Origin: Rhodopseudomonas sp. BAL398
Lineage (GTDB): Bacteria > Pseudomonadota > Alphaproteobacteria > Rhizobiales > Xanthobacteraceae
Length of the DNA stretch: 64,000 nt
Assembly (NCBI RefSeq): GCF_033001325.1
Contig: NZ_CP133111.1
Location: forward strand, 2,914,001-2,978,000
Direction: 5' to 3'
The notes beneath the pieces were generated by a model. The model ran no database searches. It was not told the origin of the DNA and saw only the letters and a program-made list of their open reading frames with translations. This document shows positions 33,751 to 41,969 of the stretch, piece by piece. How positions within the stretch are numbered: position 1 is the stretch's first letter; the number at the start of each line of letters is the position of its first letter. Both the position numbers and the translations under genes were made by a program.

Positions 33751-36700
33751 ATGACCGAAGAGACGCCGGAACATCGTCGGCGAACGCCGCGCTTAAGTCC
33801 GTCGCAATATATGCGCGGGCGTCGACCGCATTTGTTTTCCGATTCCAAGAAAATCGGCCAAATCGAGCTAGAACGGGAAGTGCTTTCTCATCATCTCGAA
33901 ACCTTGACGAAGCAGAATGCCGAAAAGATATTCGAGAACTTCGCCAAGCGACTCGCAGAAAAATTCATTTCGCCGAACATTCGTCCGCAAACGGGGCCTA
34001 CTGGCGGTGGTGACGGAAAAACAGACGCAGAGAGCTTTCCGGTCGCAAAGGAAGTTTCCGATCGATGGTTTATCGCTGACGCCTCCGCCGGGTCCGAACG
34101 GCGAGCATTCGCGTTCAGCGCCAAGGAGGATTGGCGCGATAAAGTACAATCAGACGTCAAGGAAATCGCAGGAACCGGACGCGACTACGACCGGATCTAC
34201 TTCATCACGAACCAGTATGCGTCGTCTCGCAAAAGCGCCCAAGTCCAGGACAAGCTGCAAGAGACCTATTCCATTCCTGTAACAATCCTCGATCGAACTT
34301 GGCTTCTCGACTGCGTGTTCGATCGCGACAGCCTCGATATCGCCCATGAGACGCTAGGGGTTGGGAAAAAGGTCGCCACGCCTGTTCAGGGTCCGCGTGA
34401 CCTTACGCGGCAAACCGAGTTGGACCAACTCGATCACGCGATGAACGACGGTGCGACGTATCTTGGTCAGCTTCCAATACTTGTCGAGGACGCGTTACGC
34501 GCCGCGACGCTCGCTCGCGGGCTGGAAAGAAATCGGTATGAAGTCGATGGCCGCTTCGACCGTGCTGTCAGGCTTGCGAAAGACAACGGCCTGAAAACCC
34601 ATCAATTATTGGCGGCCTATACATGGGCGTGGACATCCTATTGGTGGTTCGAAGACGCGCGGCGCCTAACCGAGCTGTACGATGAGGTCGAGAGCCTAGC
34701 GATTTCGTCGCAAGACGCCGACGATCTGGAGCGGCTTACGAATTTGTTGCCGCTTCTTACGAACGCCGTCGACACAGGCATGCTGACGAAAGATGCAGCC
34801 AATGTTGAGAAACGACGTGAAAGCGTTGTAGCCGCGCTCGAAGTGGCGAAGTCCGACACTTCCCGCCCGAACAATTCGCTGCACGCCCACGCGCTGCTTC
34901 TATTGAGTCGCGCCACTGCAATTCGTTCGTCCGCCGATGCGGCCAAGTTTGACGGTATCTGGGATGAATTCACCGACGTAATCAAGCAATCCCACGGGCT
35001 TGGCACGTTTCCGTTCGAAATGATTGCAAAGGTCATCACGGAACTAGGCGGGTTCGCGCCAGACAGCAAAGCTTTCGATAGATTGTACGAGACGCTGACG
35101 GATGCGATAGCGGAGCGCCAAAAGGAAGGCGCAGCAGCCAAGCTAAATAGCAAGCGCGGCTATCAGAAATTGGAGAAGGGTCTGCACTACGACGCGATCC
35201 GCTGGTTCGGGCGAGCCGTCGGTCTTCTTGTCAAAGAAGAATATGAAGACGAACTGGTCGAAGCCCTGCGCGGATGCAGCATTGCGTATATGCAGGCTGG
35301 TCTTTATTGGGCGGGGCGCAATTACGCGCTCGCAGCCGTTACGGGCGAGTGCCGTAAATTCAAGCAGTCTGGCAGCGTCGAGGGCATCGATCCGTCGATA
35401 TTCACACACTGGTTCGAGTGTGAACTGCAATTGGGCCGCGTTCCCTTTGCACTAACAGCGCATGAGCTGGGAGCGAACATCCGAAATGGACGCTCGCGGA
35501 CGGACGAGCAGAAGGAGGTTGCGGAAGAAACGCGCATTGAACAGGGCCATCGACTTGCCGCCTTCATGATAGCAACAGAATCCTGTGATCTGCCCGCGCT
35601 AACGAAACTTCCGGCTGCGGTCGACCGCCTCGGACTTCTGCAGGTCAGCACAGCGTTGCTTTTCCTGCTTGGCGGCGATGAAGCACTGCGCGGCGAGGAC
35701 GGCCTTCCGGAGACGGAGACGCCGGAGATGATTGAATCGCTCTTCAACATGATGGCGGTCGCGGGCAGAGATGCCGCATTTGTTAGGCCCGACTATCTGC
35801 TGAAAGACCAGGTGCAATTGCGATCACACGTCCTTGGGTGTGGCATTGTCGTAAATTGCCGAAACTCCCTTACGTCGATTGGAATCGGCGAAGGCGTGTT
35901 GGGCGCGTTGGAGTCTTTGCTCGCAACCAGCCTGAATCTGACGACGTTGCCCAACTTGGATCATTTGGATATCCGCTTTATTCAAAGCGATGACGCGCCG
36001 CTTACTCCGGTGCTGAGCTTCATTGAAGAAAAGGGATCTACTGTTGCGGTTGTGACCCACCGCCCGAGGCTGACCTACGCGAACCGGGAAGAAGCTGCCG
36101 AGTTCTATGGCTGGCTCGCACAGTCGGTGATGCGGATATTTGTTACGTTCGCCGTGCCCGCAGATCCCGACGCTTGGGGCGCAGCGGTCCTAGGCGACGA
36201 GAGCGGTTTCTCGCGGGCGATCACATTTTCGAATGTGCCGACAATGTATGGCGTCATTTTTGGCGGAAAGGAGAAAATCTCGATCGACGACTGGAGTGAA
36301 GACGGCGACAAGCCGGTCACACTCACTCGGACGGCTGCGTGGTCGCCGAAATTTCCTGAAGAGAAGGAGCGCCCAGGGCCTGTCAAATCTGGCAAAGGGC
36401 AAGCGCCAGAGGGCACGTTCGATCTCGAGAGAAAGCGGCACACTGATTATCGAGTCGTCAGTCCGATCGACGCAAGAAAATGGGATGCCGCCGTTTGGCG
36501 CGGGACATTCTATGTGTGTTCGCCTGGGTCACGCATGATACCGATACTCGGGCTCATGTTCGAAAATGCTGAGCCTGCGGCGGGAATTTTCGAGGCATGG
36601 CGCGAGCGATTCGGCGATCGCGACGGGGAAGACAGTTTGCGGCTCGCAATTGTCACTGGAGTCAACATTTCGAACCCGCATGCTTATGCCGTTATCGTTG

Positions 36701-37191
36701 GTCCCAACATGGTCAAAATTGGGTCGGCCTCGACAGACATTGTTGGTTTCGTGGCACGGCGGAATGTAATGACGCCAACTTCGTCGAGAAACCTCGATAT
36801 GTTTCTGAGTGAGTACCGCCGTATCGGTCGGTTCATGCTCGCGCCAGCGCGCATGAGAAGCGAAACCGAGCCGCCAGATCCGATCGGCGATTTGCGGTTG
36901 GAGAAATCCAATTTGGTTGTCCGCCCCGCTTGGACTATCGGGGAAAACGATCCCGACAGTTGCGCTCTAGATCTGGATGACCCGCCAATCATTCCCATAG
37001 ACGAGGCAAACGCCCCTGTCCTGAGGGTGCTCGCCCAAAAGGCGGACTTTTTGGCTAAGCGCCGCAAGCCTAGAAAAGACGACAATGTGGAAACATTTCG
37101 GATTGAAGAAGGAAGCCGGGGTGAGCGTTGTAAGCAGATAGGGGCGACGTTCGGAGTCGCGACACACGCGATAAGCGAGCGAGATTTGTGA
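33751..37191 (+). CDS. Large protein with Mrr-like nuclease head, candidate defence effector
   Basis: An 1146-residue protein of no family I can name with certainty. Residues about 40-200 look like a PD-(D/E)xK nuclease fold of the Mrr type: PQTGPTGGGDGKTDAE contributes Asp92, then RRAFAFSAKEDW contributes the lysine of the catalytic strand (Lys125, with Ser where Glu or Gln is usual), followed by YDRIYFITNQ and VTILDRTWLLD. Residues about 210-650 are helical, repeat-like (TPR-like) and Ala/Leu-rich. The C-terminal 450 residues are mixed alpha/beta and unrecognised. No membrane helix or signal peptide is seen. It is divergent from the Gabija-like pair and shares its spacer. Function is inferred only: a nuclease-sensor protein in a defence island. 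An inverted repeat follows its stop. Confidence 0.7.
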   Translation: MTEETPEHRRRTPRLSPSQYMRGRRPHLFSDSKKIGQIELEREVLSHHLETLTKQNAEKIFENFAKRLAEKFISPNIRPQTGPTGGGDGKTDAESFPVAKEVSDRWFIADASAGSERRAFAFSAKEDWRDKVQSDVKEIAGTGRDYDRIYFITNQYASSRKSAQVQDKLQETYSIPVTILDRTWLLDCVFDRDSLDIAHETLGVGKKVATPVQGPRDLTRQTELDQLDHAMNDGATYLGQLPILVEDALRAATLARGLERNRYEVDGRFDRAVRLAKDNGLKTHQLLAAYTWAWTSYWWFEDARRLTELYDEVESLAISSQDADDLERLTNLLPLLTNAVDTGMLTKDAANVEKRRESVVAALEVAKSDTSRPNNSLHAHALLLLSRATAIRSSADAAKFDGIWDEFTDVIKQSHGLGTFPFEMIAKVITELGGFAPDSKAFDRLYETLTDAIAERQKEGAAAKLNSKRGYQKLEKGLHYDAIRWFGRAVGLLVKEEYEDELVEALRGCSIAYMQAGLYWAGRNYALAAVTGECRKFKQSGSVEGIDPSIFTHWFECELQLGRVPFALTAHELGANIRNGRSRTDEQKEVAEETRIEQGHRLAAFMIATESCDLPALTKLPAAVDRLGLLQVSTALLFLLGGDEALRGEDGLPETETPEMIESLFNMMAVAGRDAAFVRPDYLLKDQVQLRSHVLGCGIVVNCRNSLTSIGIGEGVLGALESLLATSLNLTTLPNLDHLDIRFIQSDDAPLTPVLSFIEEKGSTVAVVTHRPRLTYANREEAAEFYGWLAQSVMRIFVTFAVPADPDAWGAAVLGDESGFSRAITFSNVPTMYGVIFGGKEKISIDDWSEDGDKPVTLTRTAAWSPKFPEEKERPGPVKSGKGQAPEGTFDLERKRHTDYRVVSPIDARKWDAAVWRGTFYVCSPGSRMIPILGLMFENAEPAAGIFEAWRERFGDRDGEDSLRLAIVTGVNISNPHAYAVIVGPNMVKIGSASTDIVGFVARRNVMTPTSSRNLDMFLSEYRRIGRFMLAPARMRSETEPPDPIGDLRLEKSNLVVRPAWTIGENDPDSCALDLDDPPIIPIDEANAPVLRVLAQKADFLAKRRKPRKDDNVETFRIEEGSRGERCKQIGATFGVATHAISERDL

Positions 37192-37201
37192 CAACTATCA
37201 G

Positions 37202-37225
37202 GTCCGCTCCTGGCCCGGAGCGGAC
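37202..37225 (+). terminator. Hairpin after the 1146-residue gene
   Basis: A perfect 9-bp stem (GTCCGCTCC with GGAGCGGAC) with a 6-base loop begins 10 bases after the stop codon. It lacks a T-tract, so the terminator call rests on position and stem strength. Confidence 0.55.
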
Positions 37226-37336
37226 TTGCCAGCTTCGTTCACAATTGAGTTTTCGGCGACGTGAACGGTTGACGGATTTAGGCTATGCTCGTGCGAACGT
37301 CATGTTGACACTCTGAGTGTCGGTTAGTGAGCAGCG

Positions 37337-37576
37337 ATGGAAGAGCCGTGGCACGATGTATTGAAGCCGCGCGGGGCAGTCATCGCTGGCATAGTTGGGC
37401 TCGTGATTGTATGGACGCTCCTCTATTATGCCTCTCACGTCGGGTACGTGTTCTGGGGCTATAGCCCTCCTGAATGGAAAAACCTTGGGACGGCTATGAT
37501 TGCGCTCGGTTTCGCCGTTCCGTACGTTTTGGTGAAATGGATATTGAAGCGGCAACAGACCGATAAAAGCGGCTAA
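37337..37576 (+). CDS. Small two-helix membrane protein
   Basis: A 79-residue protein with two predicted membrane helices (about 14-33, AVIAGIVGLVIVWTLLYYAS, and about 51-68, MIALGFAVPYVLVKWIL) and a polar tail. It lies 145 bases after the large nuclease-like gene, downstream of its hairpin, on the same strand. No family was recognised. It may be an accessory or membrane-acting member of the defence cargo, but nothing in the sequence proves a link. A short inverted repeat (37307-37321) precedes it. Confidence 0.6.
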   Translation: MEEPWHDVLKPRGAVIAGIVGLVIVWTLLYYASHVGYVFWGYSPPEWKNLGTAMIALGFAVPYVLVKWILKRQQTDKSG

Positions 37577-37730
37577 GGTCAAATTCCGACTATGTTCAGG
37601 GATGTCGCTACGGATCCACGCCGACGAGGTGAGCGAGTGATGTCGCTTGCTGGCACATTTCTGCCAAGCGAATAATGGCTGCGGGACCCGCTATATGTAG
37701 AGCTGTCTATGTTAGCCAAGTCCGCGCGGA

Positions 37731-38207
37731 TCAAACGAGTCCGTTATTCTTGTCGCCAATTTCTGAAAGGGCCTCGCTTGCGCGCGTAGCCGGGATGTCG
37801 CGCGACAGGTCCTTGATGAACCGGTCACCCTTTGCCAGGCGGCGTCCGAGCGCCTGCACGAATCCCTCGAACCGTTCCAGGCCCTTGGCGCGCGCGGAAG
37901 CCTGCGCGCTGTCGGGCAAAGGCGGCGTGATCGTCAGCCAGAACCGGATGAACAGCGAGACGGTTTCTCCGAGAATGGCGATATCCTCGTCCATGCCTTC
38001 GATCTGGCGGCCAAGCCTGTCCATGCGGCGCGCCAAGACGGCTTCTAACCGCTCCGCGGAATCTTCCGACAGAAAGGACGCCACGGCGGCCTCGATCACG
38101 GCGGATTTGGAGACGTTACGCCGCAGCGCCAGAGCCTGGACCTGTTTGAGCAACGCCGGCTCGAAGTAGACGTTCATGCGAGTCTTGACTGGCATGGCAG
38201 AACTCAC
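37731..38207 (-). CDS. CopG/ribbon-helix-helix protein of the transfer region
   Basis: A 158-residue protein with an N-terminal ribbon-helix-helix DNA-binding motif (KTRMNVYFEPALLKQVQALA, then VSKSAVIEAAVASFL) and a helical C-terminal half with a hydrophobic segment. It overlaps traG by 4 bases. A CopG protein between traG and trbB is standard in these operons and may repress transfer genes or assist the coupling protein. The trbB gene that normally follows is displaced by the defence cargo. Confidence 0.85.
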   Translation of the reverse strand: MSSAMPVKTRMNVYFEPALLKQVQALALRRNVSKSAVIEAAVASFLSEDSAERLEAVLARRMDRLGRQIEGMDEDIAILGETVSLFIRFWLTITPPLPDSAQASARAKGLERFEGFVQALGRRLAKGDRFIKDLSRDIPATRASEALSEIGDKNNGLV

Positions 38208-40201
38208 AGCCCGATGCCATCGGCGGGATCCATCGCCGCCTGCCGCGCCACGATGCGCACACTTTGCCGGAACGCTCGGGCCTTAGCAGCATCGATGTCA
38301 GGCCCCTCCTCCAGCATGTCGAATTCGCGATCCACGGGTTGTTGGTTTGGTACGATCTCCTCATGCTCGGGCAATTCCGGCTCGCGCCTGATGCCGGCGT
38401 TGGCAGGATCGGCGTCGAGAGGATGACCGTCTTGTATCCAACGCGGCACGGCGGTGGTGAGTTGCGGCAGCGCAAGCCAATCGTGCGGCGTCATGTCAGT
38501 GCCTTTCCATGCAATCTTGCCAAGGACCGGCGGCGGCAGAATGCGCTCCGCCAAGCGGCGATCCTCGTAGTAGCGCGCTTTCCTGGCGCGGATCGGATGG
38601 ACACCGGAAACCAGCAGCAATTCGTCGGCGGGGGGAAGCTGCATCACCTCGCCGGGCGTCAGCAGCGGCCGCGCGGTCTCCTGTCGCGACACCATCAGAT
38701 GGCCAAGCCAGGGCGCCAGCCGGTGGCCGGCATAGTTGGTGGAATCGCGCAACTCGGTTGCGGTGCCGAGCGCGTCCGAGACGCGTTTCGCGGTCCGCTC
38801 GTCGTTGGTGGCGAAGGCGACCCGGACGTGGCAATTATCCAACACGGAATTGTTGGCGCCGTAGGCTTTCTCGATCTGGTTGAGCGATTGCGCAATCAAG
38901 AAGCTCTTGATGCCGTAGCCGGCCATGAAGGCGAGTGCTGACTCGAAGAAGTCCAGCCGGCCCAGTGCGGGAAATTCATCGAGCATCAGCAGCAAGCGAT
39001 GCCGACGACCGCCGGTGTTCAATTCCTCCGTGAGCCGCCGCCCGATCTGGTTGAGGATCAACCGGATCAACGGCTTGGTGCGATTGATATCGGAGGGCGG
39101 TACCACAAGGTAGAGGCTGAGCGATGCCCGCTGCACGATGAGATCGGCGATCCGCCAATCGCAGCGCTCGGTCACCTTGGCTACCACGGGATCGCGGTAG
39201 AGGCCGAGAAACGACATCGCGGTGGAGAGCACGCCCGACCGTTCGTTGTCCGACTTGTTCAAGAGTTCCCGGGCTGCAGAGGCGACCACGGGATGAACAC
39301 CGCTCTCGCCAAGGTGCGGCGTCGACATCATGGCGCGCAGCGTCGCTTCGACCGGGCGCTTCGGATCGGACAGGAAGTTGGCGACCCCGGCCAGCGTCTT
39401 GTCCGGTTCCGCATAAAGGACGTGCAGGATGGCGCCGACGAGAAGGCTATGGCTGGTCTTCTCCCAATGATTGCGGCGATCGAGCGCTCCTTCCGGATCG
39501 ACCAGGATATCGGCGATGTTCTGAACGTCGCGGACTTCCTTGTCGCCGCGCCGCACCTCCAACAGCGGATTGTAAGCTGCGGAGAGCGCGTCGGTCGGAT
39601 CGAATTTGAGCACACGACCGAATCGCGACCGGAAACCAGCCGTCAGTGTCCAATTTTCTCCCTTGATGTCGTGAACGACCGTGCTGCCAGGCCACGTCAA
39701 CAACGTGGGAACGACCAGGCCAACGCCTTTGCCCGACCGTGTCGGTGCAAAGCACAGCACGTGTTCCGGTCCGTCATGACGCAAGTAATGCTCGCGGTGA
39801 CAGCCGAGGATGACTCCGTGGGGACCGAGCAATCCCGCGCCACGCATTTCCTGTTCGGAGGCCCAGCGGGCTGAGCCGTAGGTCTCGACGCTTTTCGCTT
39901 CGCGCGCCCTTAGGATCGACAGAGTGATGGCAACGGCGATGGTGATGAATCCGCCGGAAGCCGCGATAAACGCCCCTTCGACGAAGACAGAAGGTGCATA
40001 CGCATCGAAGGCATACCACCACCAGAAGAACGCCGGCGGGTAGTAGACCGGCATGCCGGGTGCCAGTTCAAACCACGGTTGCCCAAGCTGGGGCTGAAAG
40101 CCGAGCCGCCAGGCCGTCCATTGCGTCGCGGTCCACGTTGTCGTCAGCACGACGGTAAGGACGATTGCGATCTGACCCCAAAGGATTCGTGTTCCCGACA
40201 T
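38204..40201 (-). CDS. traG: TraG, VirD4-like coupling protein
   Basis: A 665-residue type IV coupling protein that presents the relaxase-DNA complex to the channel. Two N-terminal membrane segments (about 7-30 and 72-92) precede the ATPase with Walker A APTRSGKGVGLVVPT near residue 150 and Walker B LLMLDEFPALGRLDFFE, then the conserved LIAQSLNQIE. Complete by length and motifs. It overlaps copG downstream. A divergent regulator lies upstream beyond the DUF2285 gene. Confidence 0.95.
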   Translation of the reverse strand: MSGTRILWGQIAIVLTVVLTTTWTATQWTAWRLGFQPQLGQPWFELAPGMPVYYPPAFFWWWYAFDAYAPSVFVEGAFIAASGGFITIAVAITLSILRAREAKSVETYGSARWASEQEMRGAGLLGPHGVILGCHREHYLRHDGPEHVLCFAPTRSGKGVGLVVPTLLTWPGSTVVHDIKGENWTLTAGFRSRFGRVLKFDPTDALSAAYNPLLEVRRGDKEVRDVQNIADILVDPEGALDRRNHWEKTSHSLLVGAILHVLYAEPDKTLAGVANFLSDPKRPVEATLRAMMSTPHLGESGVHPVVASAARELLNKSDNERSGVLSTAMSFLGLYRDPVVAKVTERCDWRIADLIVQRASLSLYLVVPPSDINRTKPLIRLILNQIGRRLTEELNTGGRRHRLLLMLDEFPALGRLDFFESALAFMAGYGIKSFLIAQSLNQIEKAYGANNSVLDNCHVRVAFATNDERTAKRVSDALGTATELRDSTNYAGHRLAPWLGHLMVSRQETARPLLTPGEVMQLPPADELLLVSGVHPIRARKARYYEDRRLAERILPPPVLGKIAWKGTDMTPHDWLALPQLTTAVPRWIQDGHPLDADPANAGIRREPELPEHEEIVPNQQPVDREFDMLEEGPDIDAAKARAFRQSVRIVARQAAMDPADGIGL

Positions 40202-40334
40202 GACGACTCCGATCGGCTGCTGATGCTGACCGATCAGAGACTGAGGCCGGTGGCGAAAGGCAATTCGAAAACATCACCGTCGCGCCGCCGGATAGTGTGG
40301 CGTGGAAATCGGCGGGCCTTAGAACTTCTGCCAA

Positions 40335-40634
40335 TCAGGATCGGGGGCGCCGCGCTTGTTCGACCGATTGCTCAAGTAGCCGGCGGTAGCCGCGCTTGGT
40401 CATCCATTGCGCCCGCACCATGTGGCTTTCGAAGCAGCGCCGGGTTCTCGCCTCCTCCCGATCAGGATCGCGATGCAGCACAATCCGCGCTACCTCAGTC
40501 CAGTGCGCCCCGTCCGCCTTGGCGTCAAGCAGGCGCAGATAGGTCACGAAGTGTGCCTCGTCATATGGGGTGACGTCGGGGCCATCAGGCGCCTGGTCAT
40601 CGACATCGGGATCAAGTTCAAGCTCTGCCGGCAC
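40335..40634 (-). CDS. DUF2285-type small protein
   Basis: A 99-residue protein containing the block DVTPYDEAHFVTYLRLLDAK and ending RGYRRLLEQ, which matches the small DUF2285-related proteins encoded beside traG in such elements. A helix-turn-helix-like C-terminal part (ESHMVRAQWMTKRGYRRLL) suggests DNA binding. It is transcribed away from the XRE gene, and two adjacent inverted repeats lie between them. Function is not established. The domain name is assigned from memory of the family, so treat it as moderately certain. Confidence 0.7.
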   Translation of the reverse strand: MPAELELDPDVDDQAPDGPDVTPYDEAHFVTYLRLLDAKADGAHWTEVARIVLHRDPDREEARTRRCFESHMVRAQWMTKRGYRRLLEQSVEQARRPRS

Positions 40635-40668
40635 AGCGCGCGCTCCTCACCCCACGGATATCAGCAAG

Positions 40669-40702
40669 TATCCCAAAATGGGATAATCCCAACTCAGGAT
40701 TA
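40669..40702. promoter_or_regulatory. Two adjacent inverted repeats between divergent genes
   Basis: TATCCCA-AAA-TGGGATA (40669-40685) is a perfect 7-bp palindrome, and TAATCC-CAACTCA-GGATTA (40684-40702) is a perfect 6-bp palindrome sharing two bases with it. They sit between the start of the DUF2285 gene (40634) and the XRE gene (40742), the expected place for an operator of the XRE regulator. Confidence 0.65.
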
Positions 40703-40741
40703 CCGGAATGGCTCCTTTTCTTCAATGGGGCCCCGTTCCGC

Positions 40742-41020
40742 ATGCCGAAATCGTTGCGCACGCCGCGACAGCGGCAGCTCCAATCCCTGCTTACGGCCGC
40801 GCGCAAGAAGAACGGTATGACGCAGGCCGATTTGGCAACAGCGCTGGACAAACCGCAATCCTTTGTCGCCAAGTATGAGAACGGTGAGCGGCGAATTGAC
40901 GTAATCGAGTTTATCGATATTGCCACTGCGGTGGGAGCTGCTCCCGGAGATATTTTGGCGCAGATCCAGTTGGTGGACGAATCCGCCAAGCGAACATCTC
41001 GCCGGCCCCGCAAAGCGTAG
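40742..41020 (+). CDS. XRE-family helix-turn-helix regulator
   Basis: A 92-residue regulator with a classic HTH_3 fold: TAARKKNGMTQADLATAL, then DKPQSFVAKYENGERR and a helix IEFIDIATAVG. It has a basic tail (RTSRRPRKA). It is divergent from the DUF2285-traG-copG unit and probably controls that unit and itself through the inverted repeats just upstream. Inducer unknown. Confidence 0.88.
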   Translation: MPKSLRTPRQRQLQSLLTAARKKNGMTQADLATALDKPQSFVAKYENGERRIDVIEFIDIATAVGAAPGDILAQIQLVDESAKRTSRRPRKA

Positions 41021-41113
41021 AGCCTCTGAAGGATCGTTCCTGTTTAGCCTATCACCAAGCCATGGAGCGTTGCTGCTGCGGCGCCCCGGGCGAAAAGCCT
41101 GAGAGCCGCCGCG

Positions 41114-41611
41114 TTAACGGCCGATCAAGGCCCGGACGTCCTTCAGCAGCACGAAGAGGTGCATGGGATCGCTGGGTGACGCGATGAAATCAAACCGTTC
41201 GCAGAACGCCCGCGCCTCATCATCCTTGGCGTGGACGGCGAAGGCCCGCAGCCCGGCGATTTCGGCCGCCGCGAGCGTCCGGGCCAGCGCGTCCTTCAGA
41301 AGGCCCGAGCCGATCCCCTTGCCGGCCCAGGCGCTGGCGACGGCGAGGCGAGCAAGGATCATCAGCGGGATCGGATGCCGGGCGACGCCCTTGCGCAGCC
41401 GTTCCGGGGCATCGTCGTAAGTGACGTCGCCGAACGCCAAGGTGTAGAAGCCGACAAGCTCATCCTGCGATAAGGCCAGATAGGTCTGCGAGCTGTTGGA
41501 AAGCTGGCTCTGCAGAGCATATCGGACCACGAAGCGGTTCAACGGCTCCTTGCCGCAATCAAACCCTTCGACGCGATGGTCCCGCCGCAGCTTCTCGATG
41601 CGCAACGTCAT
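41114..41611 (-). CDS. GNAT acetyltransferase toxin (TacT/AtaT-like)
   Basis: A 165-residue GNAT protein with the acetyl-CoA loop ARLAVASAWAGKGIGSGLLKDA (signature Q/R-x-x-G-x-G) and a C-terminal catalytic-type FCERFDF. Proteins of this subgroup acetylate the amino group of charged tRNA and block translation. The start codon directly abuts the stop of the DUF1778 gene, the usual toxin-antitoxin order. The pair probably stabilises the element. Confidence 0.88.
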   Translation of the reverse strand: MTLRIEKLRRDHRVEGFDCGKEPLNRFVVRYALQSQLSNSSQTYLALSQDELVGFYTLAFGDVTYDDAPERLRKGVARHPIPLMILARLAVASAWAGKGIGSGLLKDALARTLAAAEIAGLRAFAVHAKDDEARAFCERFDFIASPSDPMHLFVLLKDVRALIGR

Positions 41612-41899
41612 CTATTCGGTCGGGGCTTGCTCGAAGACGCTGGGTTCGGTCAACAGCCGCTGCAGCCGCGGCAGCGGCCGGGGCGGCGCATCGAGTGCTG
41701 CCAGAAATGCCTCCCAACCTGCAGCGTCGAGCCCAAAATGCTGACGGTCGGGCAAAGCCTCCTGCGCGCGGTCGAGCGCACTCTCCAGCACGAATTCGCT
41801 GACCGAGCGTCGCGACGCCTGCGCAGCGGCATTCAGCAAGCGCTTCGCCTCCGGCGTCAGGCGCAGATCGAGTTTCTCGGATCGGATGGCATTGGCCAT
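41612..41899 (-). CDS. DUF1778 antitoxin
   Basis: A 95-residue DUF1778 protein: ribbon-helix-helix start (RSEKLDLRLTPEAKRLLNAA, then RRSVSEFVLESAL) and a toxin-neutralising tail containing FGLDAAGWEAFLAALDAPP. These antitoxins bind the GNAT toxin and repress their own operon. It is immediately followed by the GNAT gene with no gap. Confidence 0.9.
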   Translation of the reverse strand: MANAIRSEKLDLRLTPEAKRLLNAAAQASRRSVSEFVLESALDRAQEALPDRQHFGLDAAGWEAFLAALDAPPRPLPRLQRLLTEPSVFEQAPTE

Positions 41900-41969
41900 G
41901 GTGAGTTCTCCTACGCGCCGTCTAGCACATCAGGCCGGCGTTGTCATGACATTGTCTGGCGTCGGTCTG

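Noticed and set aside
38999-39874. Plus-strand frame of 291 codons
   Set aside because: Antisense to traG, which has complete motifs.
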